Shown here: one piece after another, positions 25,633 through 33,525 of the stretch | How positions within the stretch are numbered: position 1 is the first letter of the stretch | How the letters are laid out: each line of letters opens with the position of its first letter | From: Streptomyces griseofuscus | Lineage (GTDB): Bacteria; Actinomycetota; Actinomycetes; Streptomycetales; Streptomycetaceae | Length of the DNA stretch: 64,000 bases | Direction: 5' to 3' | NCBI RefSeq assembly: GCF_014673495.1 | Contig: NZ_CP051006.1 | Coordinates: 806,001 to 870,000 of the forward strand | Program-made: the position numbers and the translations under genes | The notes under the pieces: model-generated | Database searches by the model: none | Told to the model about the DNA's origin: nothing | Seen by the model: only the letters and a program-made list of their open reading frames with translations

Positions 25633-26385
25633 ATGCTCACCGAGACTCTGCGCATCCCCACCCCGGACGGCGTCGCCGACGCGTTCGCCGCCCGTCCCGA
25701 CGACGACCGGCCCCACCCCGCCGTGTTGATGTACCCCGACGCCTTCGGCCTGCGGCCGGTACTGGAGGAGATGGCCCGGGAACTGGCCGGACACGGTTAC
25801 TACGTGCTCGTGCCCAACGTCTACTACCGGCAGGGCCCGGCGCCGCTGATCGACCTGCCCGAGCACATCGGCGAGGAGATCCGGCCCAAGGTCATCGCCC
25901 AGCTGATGCCACTGGTCGACGCGCACACCACCGAACGCGTCCTGCGCGACGCCGACGCCTACCTGGCCTTCCTGGCCGACCGGCCCGAGGTCGCCGCCGG
26001 GCCCGTCGCCGCGATCGGCTACTGCATGGGCGCCGTCCTGGCCATGCGCACCGCGACGGCCCATCCGGACCGGGTGGCCGCGGTCGCCGGGTTCCACCCC
26101 GGGTTCCTCGTCACCGACGACGCCGACAGCCCGCATCTGCTCATCCCGGGACGCCTCACCGCCGAGGTGCATCTCGGCCTCGCCGAGAAGGACATGACGC
26201 CCGAGGCCATCGCCACGATCGACGAGGCGTTCGAGGCCGCGGGCGTCGGCCACAGCACCGAGGTCTACCCCGGTACCATCCACGGCTTCACCATGTCGGA
26301 CACCGACGCCTTCGACGCGGCCGCGTTCCAGCGCCACTGGGACCGGCTGCTGCCGCTCCTCGGCCGCGCTCTCACCGCGTCCTGA
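25633..26385 (+). CDS. Dienelactone hydrolase family protein
   Basis: A 250-residue alpha/beta hydrolase of the dienelactone hydrolase type, which uses Cys as nucleophile. The elbow is GYCMG (about residue 137-141), and the family block PDAFGLRPVLEEMARELAGHGYYVLVPNVYYR is near the N-terminus. The acid residue is near GLAEKDMTPE and the His in PGTIHGFTM. It opens lactones of aromatic catabolism or related esters. The ATG at 25633 follows GGCGAGGATGG. Confidence 0.92.
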   Translation: MLTETLRIPTPDGVADAFAARPDDDRPHPAVLMYPDAFGLRPVLEEMARELAGHGYYVLVPNVYYRQGPAPLIDLPEHIGEEIRPKVIAQLMPLVDAHTTERVLRDADAYLAFLADRPEVAAGPVAAIGYCMGAVLAMRTATAHPDRVAAVAGFHPGFLVTDDADSPHLLIPGRLTAEVHLGLAEKDMTPEAIATIDEAFEAAGVGHSTEVYPGTIHGFTMSDTDAFDAAAFQRHWDRLLPLLGRALTAS

Positions 26386-26440
26386 GACTCCGGACCAAGG
26401 GCTCCGGATCAGGGGCTCCTGAAGGCGCGTCAGGCGCCCG

Positions 26441-27733
26441 TCACGCGCCCGGAGTCCGCTCCCGCAACGCCGTCCGCCAGGCGGGGAGCGGGCTCTCGGG
26501 GGCCGGGGCCGGGCGGTGGCCGCCGCTGGTGAAGAAGTCGGCCAGGGGGAGGATCGCGGCGCCGACGGTCACGGCGTCCGGACCGAGGCGGCCGAGTTCG
26601 ATGGTGACCTTGTCGGCGGGATGCCGCAACGCGTACGTCGTCGCATGCCGGCGTACGGCGGGCAGGAACCGGGTGCCGAGCTGGAGCCCGGCCCAGCCGC
26701 CGACGATGATCCGCTCGGGCTGGAAGAGGTTGATCAGATCGGACAGGCCCGCCCCGAGGTACTCGGCGGTCTCCTCCAGGACGGCCAGCGCCACCGGGTC
26801 CGCCGCACCGGTGTCCGCCGGGTAGGCGGCCGCGAGCATGGCGGTGAGCGCGGTCTCCTCGTCGGCCTCGGCCGGTGGACGGCCGCCCTCCTCGCACCAG
26901 CGGGCGAGCAGCGACTCGGCGCCCGCGTACGCCTCAAGGCAGCCCGGAGCGCCGCAGCGGCAGCGGCGCCCGCGCACCCGTACCGTCAGATGCCCCCACT
27001 CGACGGCCCGCCCGCGCTCCACCTCGGGGGTCACCAGGCAGGCACCGACGCCGGAGCCGAACAGCACGACGACGGCGTTTCGGGCACCGCGTCCCGCGCC
27101 GAACCACATCTCGGCCTGGCCCAGGGTCTTGGCGCCGTTGTCGATGAAGTACCGCACGCTCTGCGGCAGTTCGGAGGTGGCCCGGAGCAGCCGCTCCAGC
27201 GGGACCGCGTCCCAGCCGATGGTCTGCCCATGGACGACGGCACCCAGGTCGGCGGTGTGCTCGACGATGCCGGGGACCCCGACCCCGATGCCCAACAGCC
27301 GCTCCGGCACGGCCGCCTGGGCTTGCAGCACCTCGGCGACGCCCTCGCGGATATGTCCGGCGATGACCTCGGCGTCGTACCGCTGGGCGGTCAACGGGCG
27401 TTCGGTGCGGGCGAGTTCGTTCAGGGCCAGGTCGAACAGCTCGACCCTCACCCGGGTCTCGCCGACGTCGACGCCGATCATCTGTCCGCTGTCCGGGGCG
27501 ACCCGCAGCAGCGTGCGCGGCCGGCCGCCGTCGGAGTCGACGCTGCCGGCCTCCTCGACCAGCCCGTCGGCGACCAGATCGGCGACCACATTGCTGACCG
27601 ACCCGGAGCTGAGACCGGTGGCCGGCCCCAGCTCGAACCGGCTCAACGGGCCGTCGAAGTACAGCCGCTGCAACACGGCGGTGCGGTTGCCCCGCCGAAG
27701 GTCACGCACCGTGCGCCCGTTCCGCCCTGCCAT
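26441..27733 (-). CDS. ROK-family transcriptional regulator
   Basis: A 430-residue ROK repressor. The N-terminal winged helix-turn-helix (about 12-75) has LSRFELGPATGLSSGSVSNVV. The ROK domain has IGVDVGETRVRVEL, IGVGVPGIV and the zinc motif EWGHLTVRVRGRRCRCGAPGCLE. Such proteins sense sugars and repress transport or metabolic genes. AAGGAG 5 nt before ATG27733 fixes the start. A palindrome upstream is a likely self-operator. No sugar operon is adjacent, so its regulon lies elsewhere. Confidence 0.93.
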   Translation of the reverse strand: MAGRNGRTVRDLRRGNRTAVLQRLYFDGPLSRFELGPATGLSSGSVSNVVADLVADGLVEEAGSVDSDGGRPRTLLRVAPDSGQMIGVDVGETRVRVELFDLALNELARTERPLTAQRYDAEVIAGHIREGVAEVLQAQAAVPERLLGIGVGVPGIVEHTADLGAVVHGQTIGWDAVPLERLLRATSELPQSVRYFIDNGAKTLGQAEMWFGAGRGARNAVVVLFGSGVGACLVTPEVERGRAVEWGHLTVRVRGRRCRCGAPGCLEAYAGAESLLARWCEEGGRPPAEADEETALTAMLAAAYPADTGAADPVALAVLEETAEYLGAGLSDLINLFQPERIIVGGWAGLQLGTRFLPAVRRHATTYALRHPADKVTIELGRLGPDAVTVGAAILPLADFFTSGGHRPAPAPESPLPAWRTALRERTPGA

Positions 27734-27808
27734 GCGGCTCCTTTCACGAACCATGCCCGACCTGCAACATACTCCTTCGGGCGACCGGAACGCGACTTTC
27801 CACCAACC

Positions 27809-27831
27809 CTTAGTTCATGCTGTGAGCTAAG
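27809..27831. promoter_or_regulatory. Candidate ROK operator
   Basis: CTTAGtTC (27809-27816) and GAgCTAAG (27824-27831) form an inverted repeat with one mismatched pair around a 7-bp centre, about 80 bp upstream of the ROK start. It stands out as AT-richer than its surroundings. Confidence 0.45.
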
Positions 27832-27837
27832 CAAGAA

Positions 27838-27860
27838 CCCGGTGAGTTCCGCTCACCGGG
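27838..27860. terminator. Hairpin terminator after the DUF3626 gene
   Basis: CCCGGTGAG (27838-27846) pairs perfectly with CTCACCGGG (27852-27860) around a 5-nt loop, 15 bp past the DUF3626 stop codon and before the ROK promoter region. Confidence 0.65.
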
Positions 27861-27874
27861 CCGGAACCGCCGAC

Positions 27875-28759
27875 TCAGCCCGTCGCGCACACCCGCTCGG
27901 AGCGCGCCGTGCCCGCCCCCTCCGGCGCGCCGAAGCGGGCCAGGGTGTGCCAGAGCATCTTCAGATGCTGGAGGTCATGGTCGCCGGTGCGGGCCGCGTC
28001 GCCGAGGTGGCGGGGGGTCAGGAGGCCGTCGGAGGCGAGGCGGGTGCCGAGGGAGGTGTATCGCGGGCCCCGGTAGCCGGCGTGGTGGTGGAGGCGGTCG
28101 GTGGTGAGGACATAGCCGGGGTGCCATTCCAGGGGGAAGGGGAGGTGCCGGGCGGCCGCCTCCACCGGGGTGCCGCGGTAGCTCGCGTCCAGGACCAGGG
28201 CCTCGACGTCCCGGGCGAGCAGCACTCCCCCGTGGACATGGCTCTCGATGTAGTCGTCGAGGGCGTCCCGTTCGTCCGCCTCGGCGAGGGTGATCAGGCC
28301 CAGCGCGGAGGCCACGCCGAAGTCCGTGGGCTCGGCGGCGCTGTCCGGGTAGCAGAAGGTCGCGCGGGCCGTGGCCAGGGCGGTGAGCCGTAAGTGTGAG
28401 GAGCCGAAGCGTGGGGCGGCGCCCACCACTTGGCGGCGGAAGTCCAGCGCGCCGTACACCGGCCGCGCCGCGGGCTCGGCATCGTCGTAGGCGCCCCCGA
28501 AGATCCGGCTTTCCCAGCGCCACCGGTCGCCGCCCCGGTGCGCGGTGAGCCCGCCGTTGCTGGTGCCGGTGACGAACTGGGAATGGTAGACGCCGTCCCG
28601 GGCGAGCGAGGTGAGGATCGGCAGGCCGCCCGAGAGCCGGTCCGGGTGGAAGTTGAGGGTGATGCGCGGGCCGGGGGCGAGCGGGGGCCCGCAGGCGCGG
28701 GCGGCCACATGGCGCAGTGCGCGCAGGGCATGCGTCGAAAGCCCGTCCGGGAAATCCAT
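27875..28759 (-). CDS. DUF3626 domain protein
   Basis: A 294-residue protein matching the DUF3626 pattern. Near residue 30 is ITLNFHPDRLSGG, with SQFVTGTSNGGLTAHRGGDRWRWE and YGALDFRRQVVGAAPRFGSSHLRL following. The C-terminal half has AADEL-type helices (LDASYRGTPVEAAARHL). GGAGG lies 8 nt before ATG28759. The family has a suspected toxin/effector-like or enzyme fold but no proven function. It is a single gene, divergent from the FBP-domain gene. Confidence 0.85.
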   Translation of the reverse strand: MDFPDGLSTHALRALRHVAARACGPPLAPGPRITLNFHPDRLSGGLPILTSLARDGVYHSQFVTGTSNGGLTAHRGGDRWRWESRIFGGAYDDAEPAARPVYGALDFRRQVVGAAPRFGSSHLRLTALATARATFCYPDSAAEPTDFGVASALGLITLAEADERDALDDYIESHVHGGVLLARDVEALVLDASYRGTPVEAAARHLPFPLEWHPGYVLTTDRLHHHAGYRGPRYTSLGTRLASDGLLTPRHLGDAARTGDHDLQHLKMLWHTLARFGAPEGAGTARSERVCATG

Positions 28760-28842
28760 TGGCCCGCCCTCCCCTGAGGTACCTAGGCTGGTCAGGGGCC
28801 CCATCTTCCCGGGTCCGGCGCACGTACGACGAAGGATTTTCC

Positions 28843-29337
28843 ATGAAGCCGCTCACCGAGCAGGACATCCGTAGCTCTTTCGTGAACTGCTCGAAGGGTG
28901 AGGCCAAGCGGCTCGCGGTGCCCCGGGACCTGGAGGAACGGCCCTGGGAGGACCTGGACTTCCTCGGCTGGCGGGATCCGGGCGCGCCCGACCGCAGCTA
29001 TCTGGTCACCGAGCGGGAGGGCCGGCTGGTCGGCGTCGCGCTGCGCTACCCCTCCTCCCAGCGCGGCTTCCTGCACCGCAGCATGTGCTCCCTGTGTCTG
29101 ACCACCCATCGCGGCGGCGGGGTGTCCCTGATGACCGCGCGCAAGGCGGGCACGGCGGGCCGCGAGGGCAACTCGGTCGGCCTGTACATGTGCACGGACC
29201 TGGCGTGTTCGCTGTATGTGCGCGGCAAGAAGACCCCCGACACGGGGATGCGGATCGAGGAGAGCCTGACCGTGGAGGAGCAGATCGCGCGGACGACGGG
29301 CAATCTGGCCGCGTTCCTCGACAAGCTGTACGTCTGA
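28843..29337 (+). CDS. FBP-domain (treble-clef zinc finger) protein
   Basis: A 164-residue protein. The C-terminal half holds two Cys pairs, CSLC (about 81-84) and MCTDLAC (about 123-129), forming the treble-clef zinc finger of the elongation-factor-G-binding FBP domain. Family knowledge: FusB-like proteins of this fold bind EF-G and help ribosome release, including under fusidic acid. Whether this actinobacterial member does so is unproven. GAAGGA precedes the ATG. Confidence 0.88.
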   Translation: MKPLTEQDIRSSFVNCSKGEAKRLAVPRDLEERPWEDLDFLGWRDPGAPDRSYLVTEREGRLVGVALRYPSSQRGFLHRSMCSLCLTTHRGGGVSLMTARKAGTAGREGNSVGLYMCTDLACSLYVRGKKTPDTGMRIEESLTVEEQIARTTGNLAAFLDKLYV

Positions 29338-29431
29338 GTCCACCGGCCCCACCCCTGCCGGATGGCCCAACCCCGGGCCCCCCTCGAACAGCCACGTTCG
29401 ACGCACCCGAGGAACGGGAACAGGCCAAGGG

Positions 29432-30682
29432 ATGCACTGGGTACGCATGGGGACCGAGGGGCTGCTGCGCCTGGCGAAGCGTCGCCGGGAGCCGGTGGTC
29501 GTCCAGACACTGCGATCGGCCACGGCGGCGACGATCGCCTATGTCATCGCGCTCCGGCTCAGTCCGGAGCCGGCCCCGCTGACCTCGCCGCTGACCGCGC
29601 TGCTGGTGGTTCAGGTGACGTTCTACGCCACCCTCACCAACGGCATCCGCCGGGTGAACGCGGTGGTGGCCGGCGTCCTGGTCGCCATCGCCTTCAGTGT
29701 GCTGGTGGGCCTGACCTGGTGGAGCCTCGCGCTGCTGATCGTGGCCTCGCTGGGCGTCGGCCATCTGGTGCGGGTGGACGAGTATGTCGCCGAGGTGGCG
29801 ATCAGCGCGATGCTGGTGCTCGGGGTGACCACGGTCGGGTTCACCGCCTGGGCGCGGATCGTGGAGACACTGATCGGCGCGGTCGTCGGCACCGCCTGCA
29901 ATCTGCTGCTGCCGCCGCCCGTATGGGTGGACAAGGCGAGCGAGTCGATCGAGAACCTGGCGCGCCGGGTGCGGCAGTTGATGCTGCGGATGGGCGAGGA
30001 GGCCGCGGACCGCATCCCCTGGGAGCGGGCGGCCGAGCGGCTTCACGAGGCGCGCCGGCTGGACCAGTACATCGCCGAGGTGGACGCCTCGCTGCGGCAG
30101 GCCGAGGACAGTCTGCGGCTCAATCCGCGGGTCAAGGAGGGGCTGCTGCACCGGGTGGTGCTGCGCACCGGTCTGGACACGCTGGAGATCTGCACGGTGG
30201 TGCTGCGGGTGCTGGCCCGCTCCTTCACCGACCTGGCGAAGGCCCGCGAGTCCGACTATCTGTTCCCGCCCCGGGTCGGGGCGACCGTGGCGGAGCTGCT
30301 GTCGCAGATCGGCGACGCGGTGGTCAGCTTCGCGGTGCTGGTGACGGCCCATCTGAGTGCGGACGCCGAGTCCGCGGAGTCCCGGCTGACGGCCGAGCTG
30401 CACACCGCGGCCGGCACCCGGGACCGGCTGGCCGAGCAGCTGCGGGAGGAGATCCGCGCCGACTGGGCGAACTGGCAGCTGCTGGGCGCCGTACTGACCG
30501 AGACCACCCGGATCATCGACGAGCTGGACACCGAGCACCGCACCCACCGTCTGCTGGAGGAGCTGGACCGGGTCTCGCGCGAACAGCGCGCCAAGCTGCC
30601 CCGAATGACCCGGCTGCGCGAGCGGCTCGGGGTGCAGGAGGAGCTGTGGCGCCGTACGGGATTCGGCGACCGTGCCCGGTGA
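29432..30682 (+). CDS. FUSC / aromatic-acid-exporter family membrane protein
   Basis: A 416-residue protein. The N-terminal 160 residues hold six hydrophobic helices (for example SATAATIAYVIALRL and VIGTACNLLLPPP), the FUSC-type exporter membrane half. The remainder is a long charged, mostly helical cytoplasmic domain (EESIENLARRV to RERLGVQEEL). The family includes aromatic carboxylic acid efflux pumps. The lactonase gene lies 88 bp downstream, separated by a possible hairpin. Confidence 0.85.
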   Translation: MHWVRMGTEGLLRLAKRRREPVVVQTLRSATAATIAYVIALRLSPEPAPLTSPLTALLVVQVTFYATLTNGIRRVNAVVAGVLVAIAFSVLVGLTWWSLALLIVASLGVGHLVRVDEYVAEVAISAMLVLGVTTVGFTAWARIVETLIGAVVGTACNLLLPPPVWVDKASESIENLARRVRQLMLRMGEEAADRIPWERAAERLHEARRLDQYIAEVDASLRQAEDSLRLNPRVKEGLLHRVVLRTGLDTLEICTVVLRVLARSFTDLAKARESDYLFPPRVGATVAELLSQIGDAVVSFAVLVTAHLSADAESAESRLTAELHTAAGTRDRLAEQLREEIRADWANWQLLGAVLTETTRIIDELDTEHRTHRLLEELDRVSREQRAKLPRMTRLRERLGVQEELWRRTGFGDRAR

Positions 30683-30698
30683 GCGGGCGCGGGCCGGT

Positions 30699-30723
30699 GC
30701 CGGGCTTGCCCTTCGGGCCCGGC
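30699..30723 (+). terminator. Weak hairpin after the FUSC gene
   Basis: GCCGGGC (30699-30705) pairs with GCCCGGC (30717-30723) around an 11-nt loop, shortly after the stop at 30682. It has no T tract, so confidence is limited. Confidence 0.4.
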
Positions 30724-30770
30724 TCGGGCGAGGGTGGCCGTGCACGACCGGGACGACCTGAGGTGGGCGG

Positions 30771-31964
30771 ATGAGCACGCGGGCAGGGACGGACGGCCGC
30801 TGGAGCAGACGCGGATTCATCGGGATGGGCGCGGGCGCGGCCGCCGTCGTGGCGGTGCCGGCCCCGGCCGCTCCTCCCCCGGACCCCGCGCGCTCCGGCG
30901 CCACGGGACGCCGGCCCGCCGACCGCGAGGACGGGCCCCGCCCGCTGTACGTGGGCACGTACACCTCCGTGCCGGGCGGCGGCACCGGCATCGGGCTCGC
31001 CTCGTACGACCCGGAGTCGGGCCTGATCACCGGGTCCGGGACGCTCACCGGGGTCCCCGACCCGTCGTATCTCGCCGTCCACCCGGACGGCCGGACCCTG
31101 TACGCCGTGGACGAGCGCCAGGACGGCGGGGTGACGGCCGTACGGCTCGCCGACCGGCAGGTCCTCGGCACGCGGAGCACCGGCGGCGCGGGCCCCTGCC
31201 ATCTGTCGGTGCACCCGTCCGGGCGGTGGCTGCTCAGCGCCAACTACACCTCGGGCAGTGTCGCCGTGCATCCGATCGACGGCTCGGGCGCTCTCGGCGA
31301 GCGCACCGACCTGGTCACGCACACCTCGCCGAAGCCCGGCCCGGGCCAGGAGGGGCCGCACGCGCACCAGTTCCGCACCGGCCCCGACGGCCGCCATCTG
31401 CTGGCGGTGGACCTCGGCACCGACACCGTCTACACATACCGTCTCGACAGCGCGAAGGGCACGCTCACCGAGGTGAGCCAGGCGCACACCCGGCCGGGCG
31501 CGGGGCCGCGTCATCTGACCTTCCATCCGGGCGGGCGGCACGCCTATCTGGCCAACGAGGTGGACGACACGGTCGTGGTCTGCGCGTACGACCCCGCCAC
31601 CGGCCGGCTGACCATCGGCGAGCCGCAGTCCACGGGCGCCACCGGGGATGTCACCAACTACCCGGCGCAGCTGCTGGTCACGGCGGACGGCCGGTACGCC
31701 TTCCTCGCCAACCGCGGTCACAACAGCCTGGCCAGGTACGCCGTCGAGGCCGACGGGGCCCGGCTGCGGCTGCTCGGCACGGTGCCGGTGGGCGGTGACT
31801 TCCCCCGGCAGATCGCCTTCTCCCCGGACGGCCGGCTGCTGTTCGCGGCGAACCAGCGCTCCGGCACCGTCACCGTCTTCCATGTGGACGCCGACCGGGG
31901 CGAACTGCGGTCCGCGGGCGAGCCGTTCGCGTCACCCGTCGCCGTCTGCGCGCTGCCGCTGTAG
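30771..31964 (+). CDS. Tat-exported lactonase-family beta-propeller protein
   Basis: A 397-residue protein. SRRGFIGMG near the N-terminus is a twin-arginine signal, followed by an Ala-rich hydrophobic stretch, so it should be exported folded. The rest is a seven-bladed propeller of the 6-phosphogluconolactonase/YbhE type, with repeated blades such as DPSYLAVHPDGRTLYAVDE, GPCHLSVHPSGRWLLSAN and FPRQIAFSPDGRLLFAANQ. An extracellular location argues against a pentose-phosphate role; the substrate is unknown. Its 3' end overlaps the convergent DUF2470 gene by 33 bp. Confidence 0.9.
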   Translation: MSTRAGTDGRWSRRGFIGMGAGAAAVVAVPAPAAPPPDPARSGATGRRPADREDGPRPLYVGTYTSVPGGGTGIGLASYDPESGLITGSGTLTGVPDPSYLAVHPDGRTLYAVDERQDGGVTAVRLADRQVLGTRSTGGAGPCHLSVHPSGRWLLSANYTSGSVAVHPIDGSGALGERTDLVTHTSPKPGPGQEGPHAHQFRTGPDGRHLLAVDLGTDTVYTYRLDSAKGTLTEVSQAHTRPGAGPRHLTFHPGGRHAYLANEVDDTVVVCAYDPATGRLTIGEPQSTGATGDVTNYPAQLLVTADGRYAFLANRGHNSLARYAVEADGARLRLLGTVPVGGDFPRQIAFSPDGRLLFAANQRSGTVTVFHVDADRGELRSAGEPFASPVAVCALPL

Positions 31965-32657
31965 CGCCCGCGGGCAGCCGGCGGCGCTCGCCTGCGCCAG
32001 CAGGGCGTGCACCCGCTCGGTGAGCTGGCCGAGGTCGTCGGCGGGGGTGTGGAAGGGCAGGCGTACGTCGCCGTGGGCGCGGGTGCGTTCGATGCGCAGG
32101 GTCAGTCCGTGCCGGTCGACGGCGAGCGGCAGCACCCGGATCGCGGCGTGCAGACTCTCGGGCCGCACCAACCGGGTGAGCCGCTCCACGGCGTCCGGGT
32201 GGGCCTCGGCGAGATGGGTGAGCAGCCCCGCCTCGGCGACGGCCAGCGGGTCGGGGCGGGCGGTGGCGAACTCGTCCGGGTCGACGAGTACGGCACCGCA
32301 GGAGCGCCGCAGCACCACCCGGGCGGGGTGGAAGTTCAAGGCGCCGTCGGCCGGAGTGAGGCGGCCGGCCAGCCAGAGCCGGGCGCGGATCCGGTCGCGT
32401 ACGGCCACGGGGGCCACGTCGGCGAACTCCAGTACGGCGCGGGAGTCCTGGCGCGGGAGGCAGCGGCCCGCCCCGTGCAGAGGGCTGTCCTCGGGCACGG
32501 TCAGCAGTACCGCGCCCTCGTCGGTCACGGTGTGCGCGCCGACGTACTCCTCGCGGGCGCCGCCCGCGGTCACCGCGCACGACCACGCGGCGGCGAGCAC
32601 CGAGCGCGCCTGTTCCGCCGCGCCGGGGGCGGCCGTCCATGCCTGGATGTCACCCAT
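31932..32657 (-). CDS. DUF2470-domain protein, iron-regulated
   Basis: A 241-residue protein with the DUF2470 fold at its C-terminal part (LTHLAEAHPDAVERLTRLV) and a split-barrel-like N-terminal half (EEYVGAHTVTDEGAVLLTVPEDSPLHG). This resembles HugZ-type heme-utilisation proteins. AAGGAGGT lies 9 nt before ATG32657. An iron box directly upstream, abutting the ribosome site, predicts repression by DmdR1/IdeR when iron is plentiful. A role in heme or iron use fits but is inferred. Confidence 0.88.
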   Translation of the reverse strand: MGDIQAWTAAPGAAEQARSVLAAAWSCAVTAGGAREEYVGAHTVTDEGAVLLTVPEDSPLHGAGRCLPRQDSRAVLEFADVAPVAVRDRIRARLWLAGRLTPADGALNFHPARVVLRRSCGAVLVDPDEFATARPDPLAVAEAGLLTHLAEAHPDAVERLTRLVRPESLHAAIRVLPLAVDRHGLTLRIERTRAHGDVRLPFHTPADDLGQLTERVHALLAQASAAGCPRALQRQRADGDG

Positions 32658-32669
32658 CTCGAGACCTCC

Positions 32670-32688
32670 TTAGGTAAGCCTTGCCTAA
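32670..32688. promoter_or_regulatory. Iron box (DmdR1/IdeR/DtxR-type operator)
   Basis: TTAGGTAAGCCTTGCCTAA is a 19-bp palindrome with one mismatched pair and fits the DtxR/DmdR consensus closely. It overlaps the first bases of the AAGGAGG ribosome site and a likely -10 region (on the minus strand TTGGCG, 17 bp, TAAGTT). An Fe2+-loaded repressor here would block initiation. Confidence 0.85.
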
Positions 32689-32798
32689 CTTAGCGGAGAT
32701 CGAGGCGCGCGCCAACCAGGCACCCCGGTTCGCACCCGAACGTTTGCGCCATGTGGGTGACATGTGGCTCGATCGGGGTCAGGCCACTCGTCCGAGTC

Positions 32799-33404
32799 TC
32801 AGGTGATGGCGCCGAGCAGCGCGCGTGCGCACAGGTCGCGCACCTGGTCCCGGCTCAACTCGCCCTCGCGCAGCCACTCCAGGCAGACGGCGGTGGTGAA
32901 GGCGAGCCAGCCGCGCACGGCGAGGCGCAGATGCGGGGCACCCTCGAAGTCCGGCCCGAACTCGGGGTCGGCCGCGAGGGCGGCGAGGATCTGCTTCTCC
33001 TGTGCGGCCAGGGCCCGTCGATAGACCCGGCGCACGGCTTGGTCGCCCGCGGCGTCGGCGCGGTGGAAGGCGCGGAAGCCATGGGCGTGGGCCTCGACGT
33101 AGCCGAGGTAGGTGTCGAGCCCCGCGGTCAGCTGCTCACGCGCCGGCACGCCCGGCTCGGCCGCCGTCATGCGCAGCATCCGCTCGCTCTCGCGCTCCAC
33201 GACCGCCGCGAAGAAGTCCCGCTTGGTCGGGAAGTAGTGGTACAGCAGCCCCCGGGAGACCCCGGCGAGATCGGCGACCTGCTCGATCCACACCTCGTCG
33301 TACGGGCTCTCCGAGAACAGCCGCGCGCCGACCGTCAGCAGTTGCTCACGGCGTTCGCCGGTGCTGAGGCGGCGCCGGGCGCGCTCCCCCTGGTTCGCGG
33401 GCAT
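32799..33404 (-). CDS. TetR-family regulator
   Basis: A 201-residue TetR repressor. The helix-turn-helix is at about 30-60 (IEQVADLAGVSRGLLYHYFPTKRDFF). The ligand domain includes LGYVEAHAHGFRAFHRAD and a CLEWLREGELS segment. It is divergent from the CYP102-like gene with a 121-bp intergenic region that contains inverted repeats, the standard local-repressor arrangement. A fatty-acid-like ligand is plausible given the P450 type. Confidence 0.93.
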   Translation of the reverse strand: MPANQGERARRRLSTGERREQLLTVGARLFSESPYDEVWIEQVADLAGVSRGLLYHYFPTKRDFFAAVVERESERMLRMTAAEPGVPAREQLTAGLDTYLGYVEAHAHGFRAFHRADAAGDQAVRRVYRRALAAQEKQILAALAADPEFGPDFEGAPHLRLAVRGWLAFTTAVCLEWLREGELSRDQVRDLCARALLGAIT

Positions 33405-33427
33405 GGCGTCACTTTACTTGACGTCGG

Positions 33428-33475
33428 TTCAACAAGCGGACCAGACTGAAGCCGTTGTTGAATCCACGTACAACA
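33428..33475. promoter_or_regulatory. TetR operator candidate with three half-sites
   Basis: TTCAACAA (33428-33435) and TTGTTGAA (33455-33462) form an 8-bp inverted repeat 19 bp apart. A further CAACA (33471-33475) pairs with TGTTG (33456-33460). A possible P450 promoter, TTGACG (33418) and CAGACT (33442), is overlapped. Confidence 0.55.
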
Positions 33476-33525
33476 GGCGTGCGCCGGGGGCTCGACGGCC
33501 CGCCGGGTCAAGGGAGATCGGCGTC

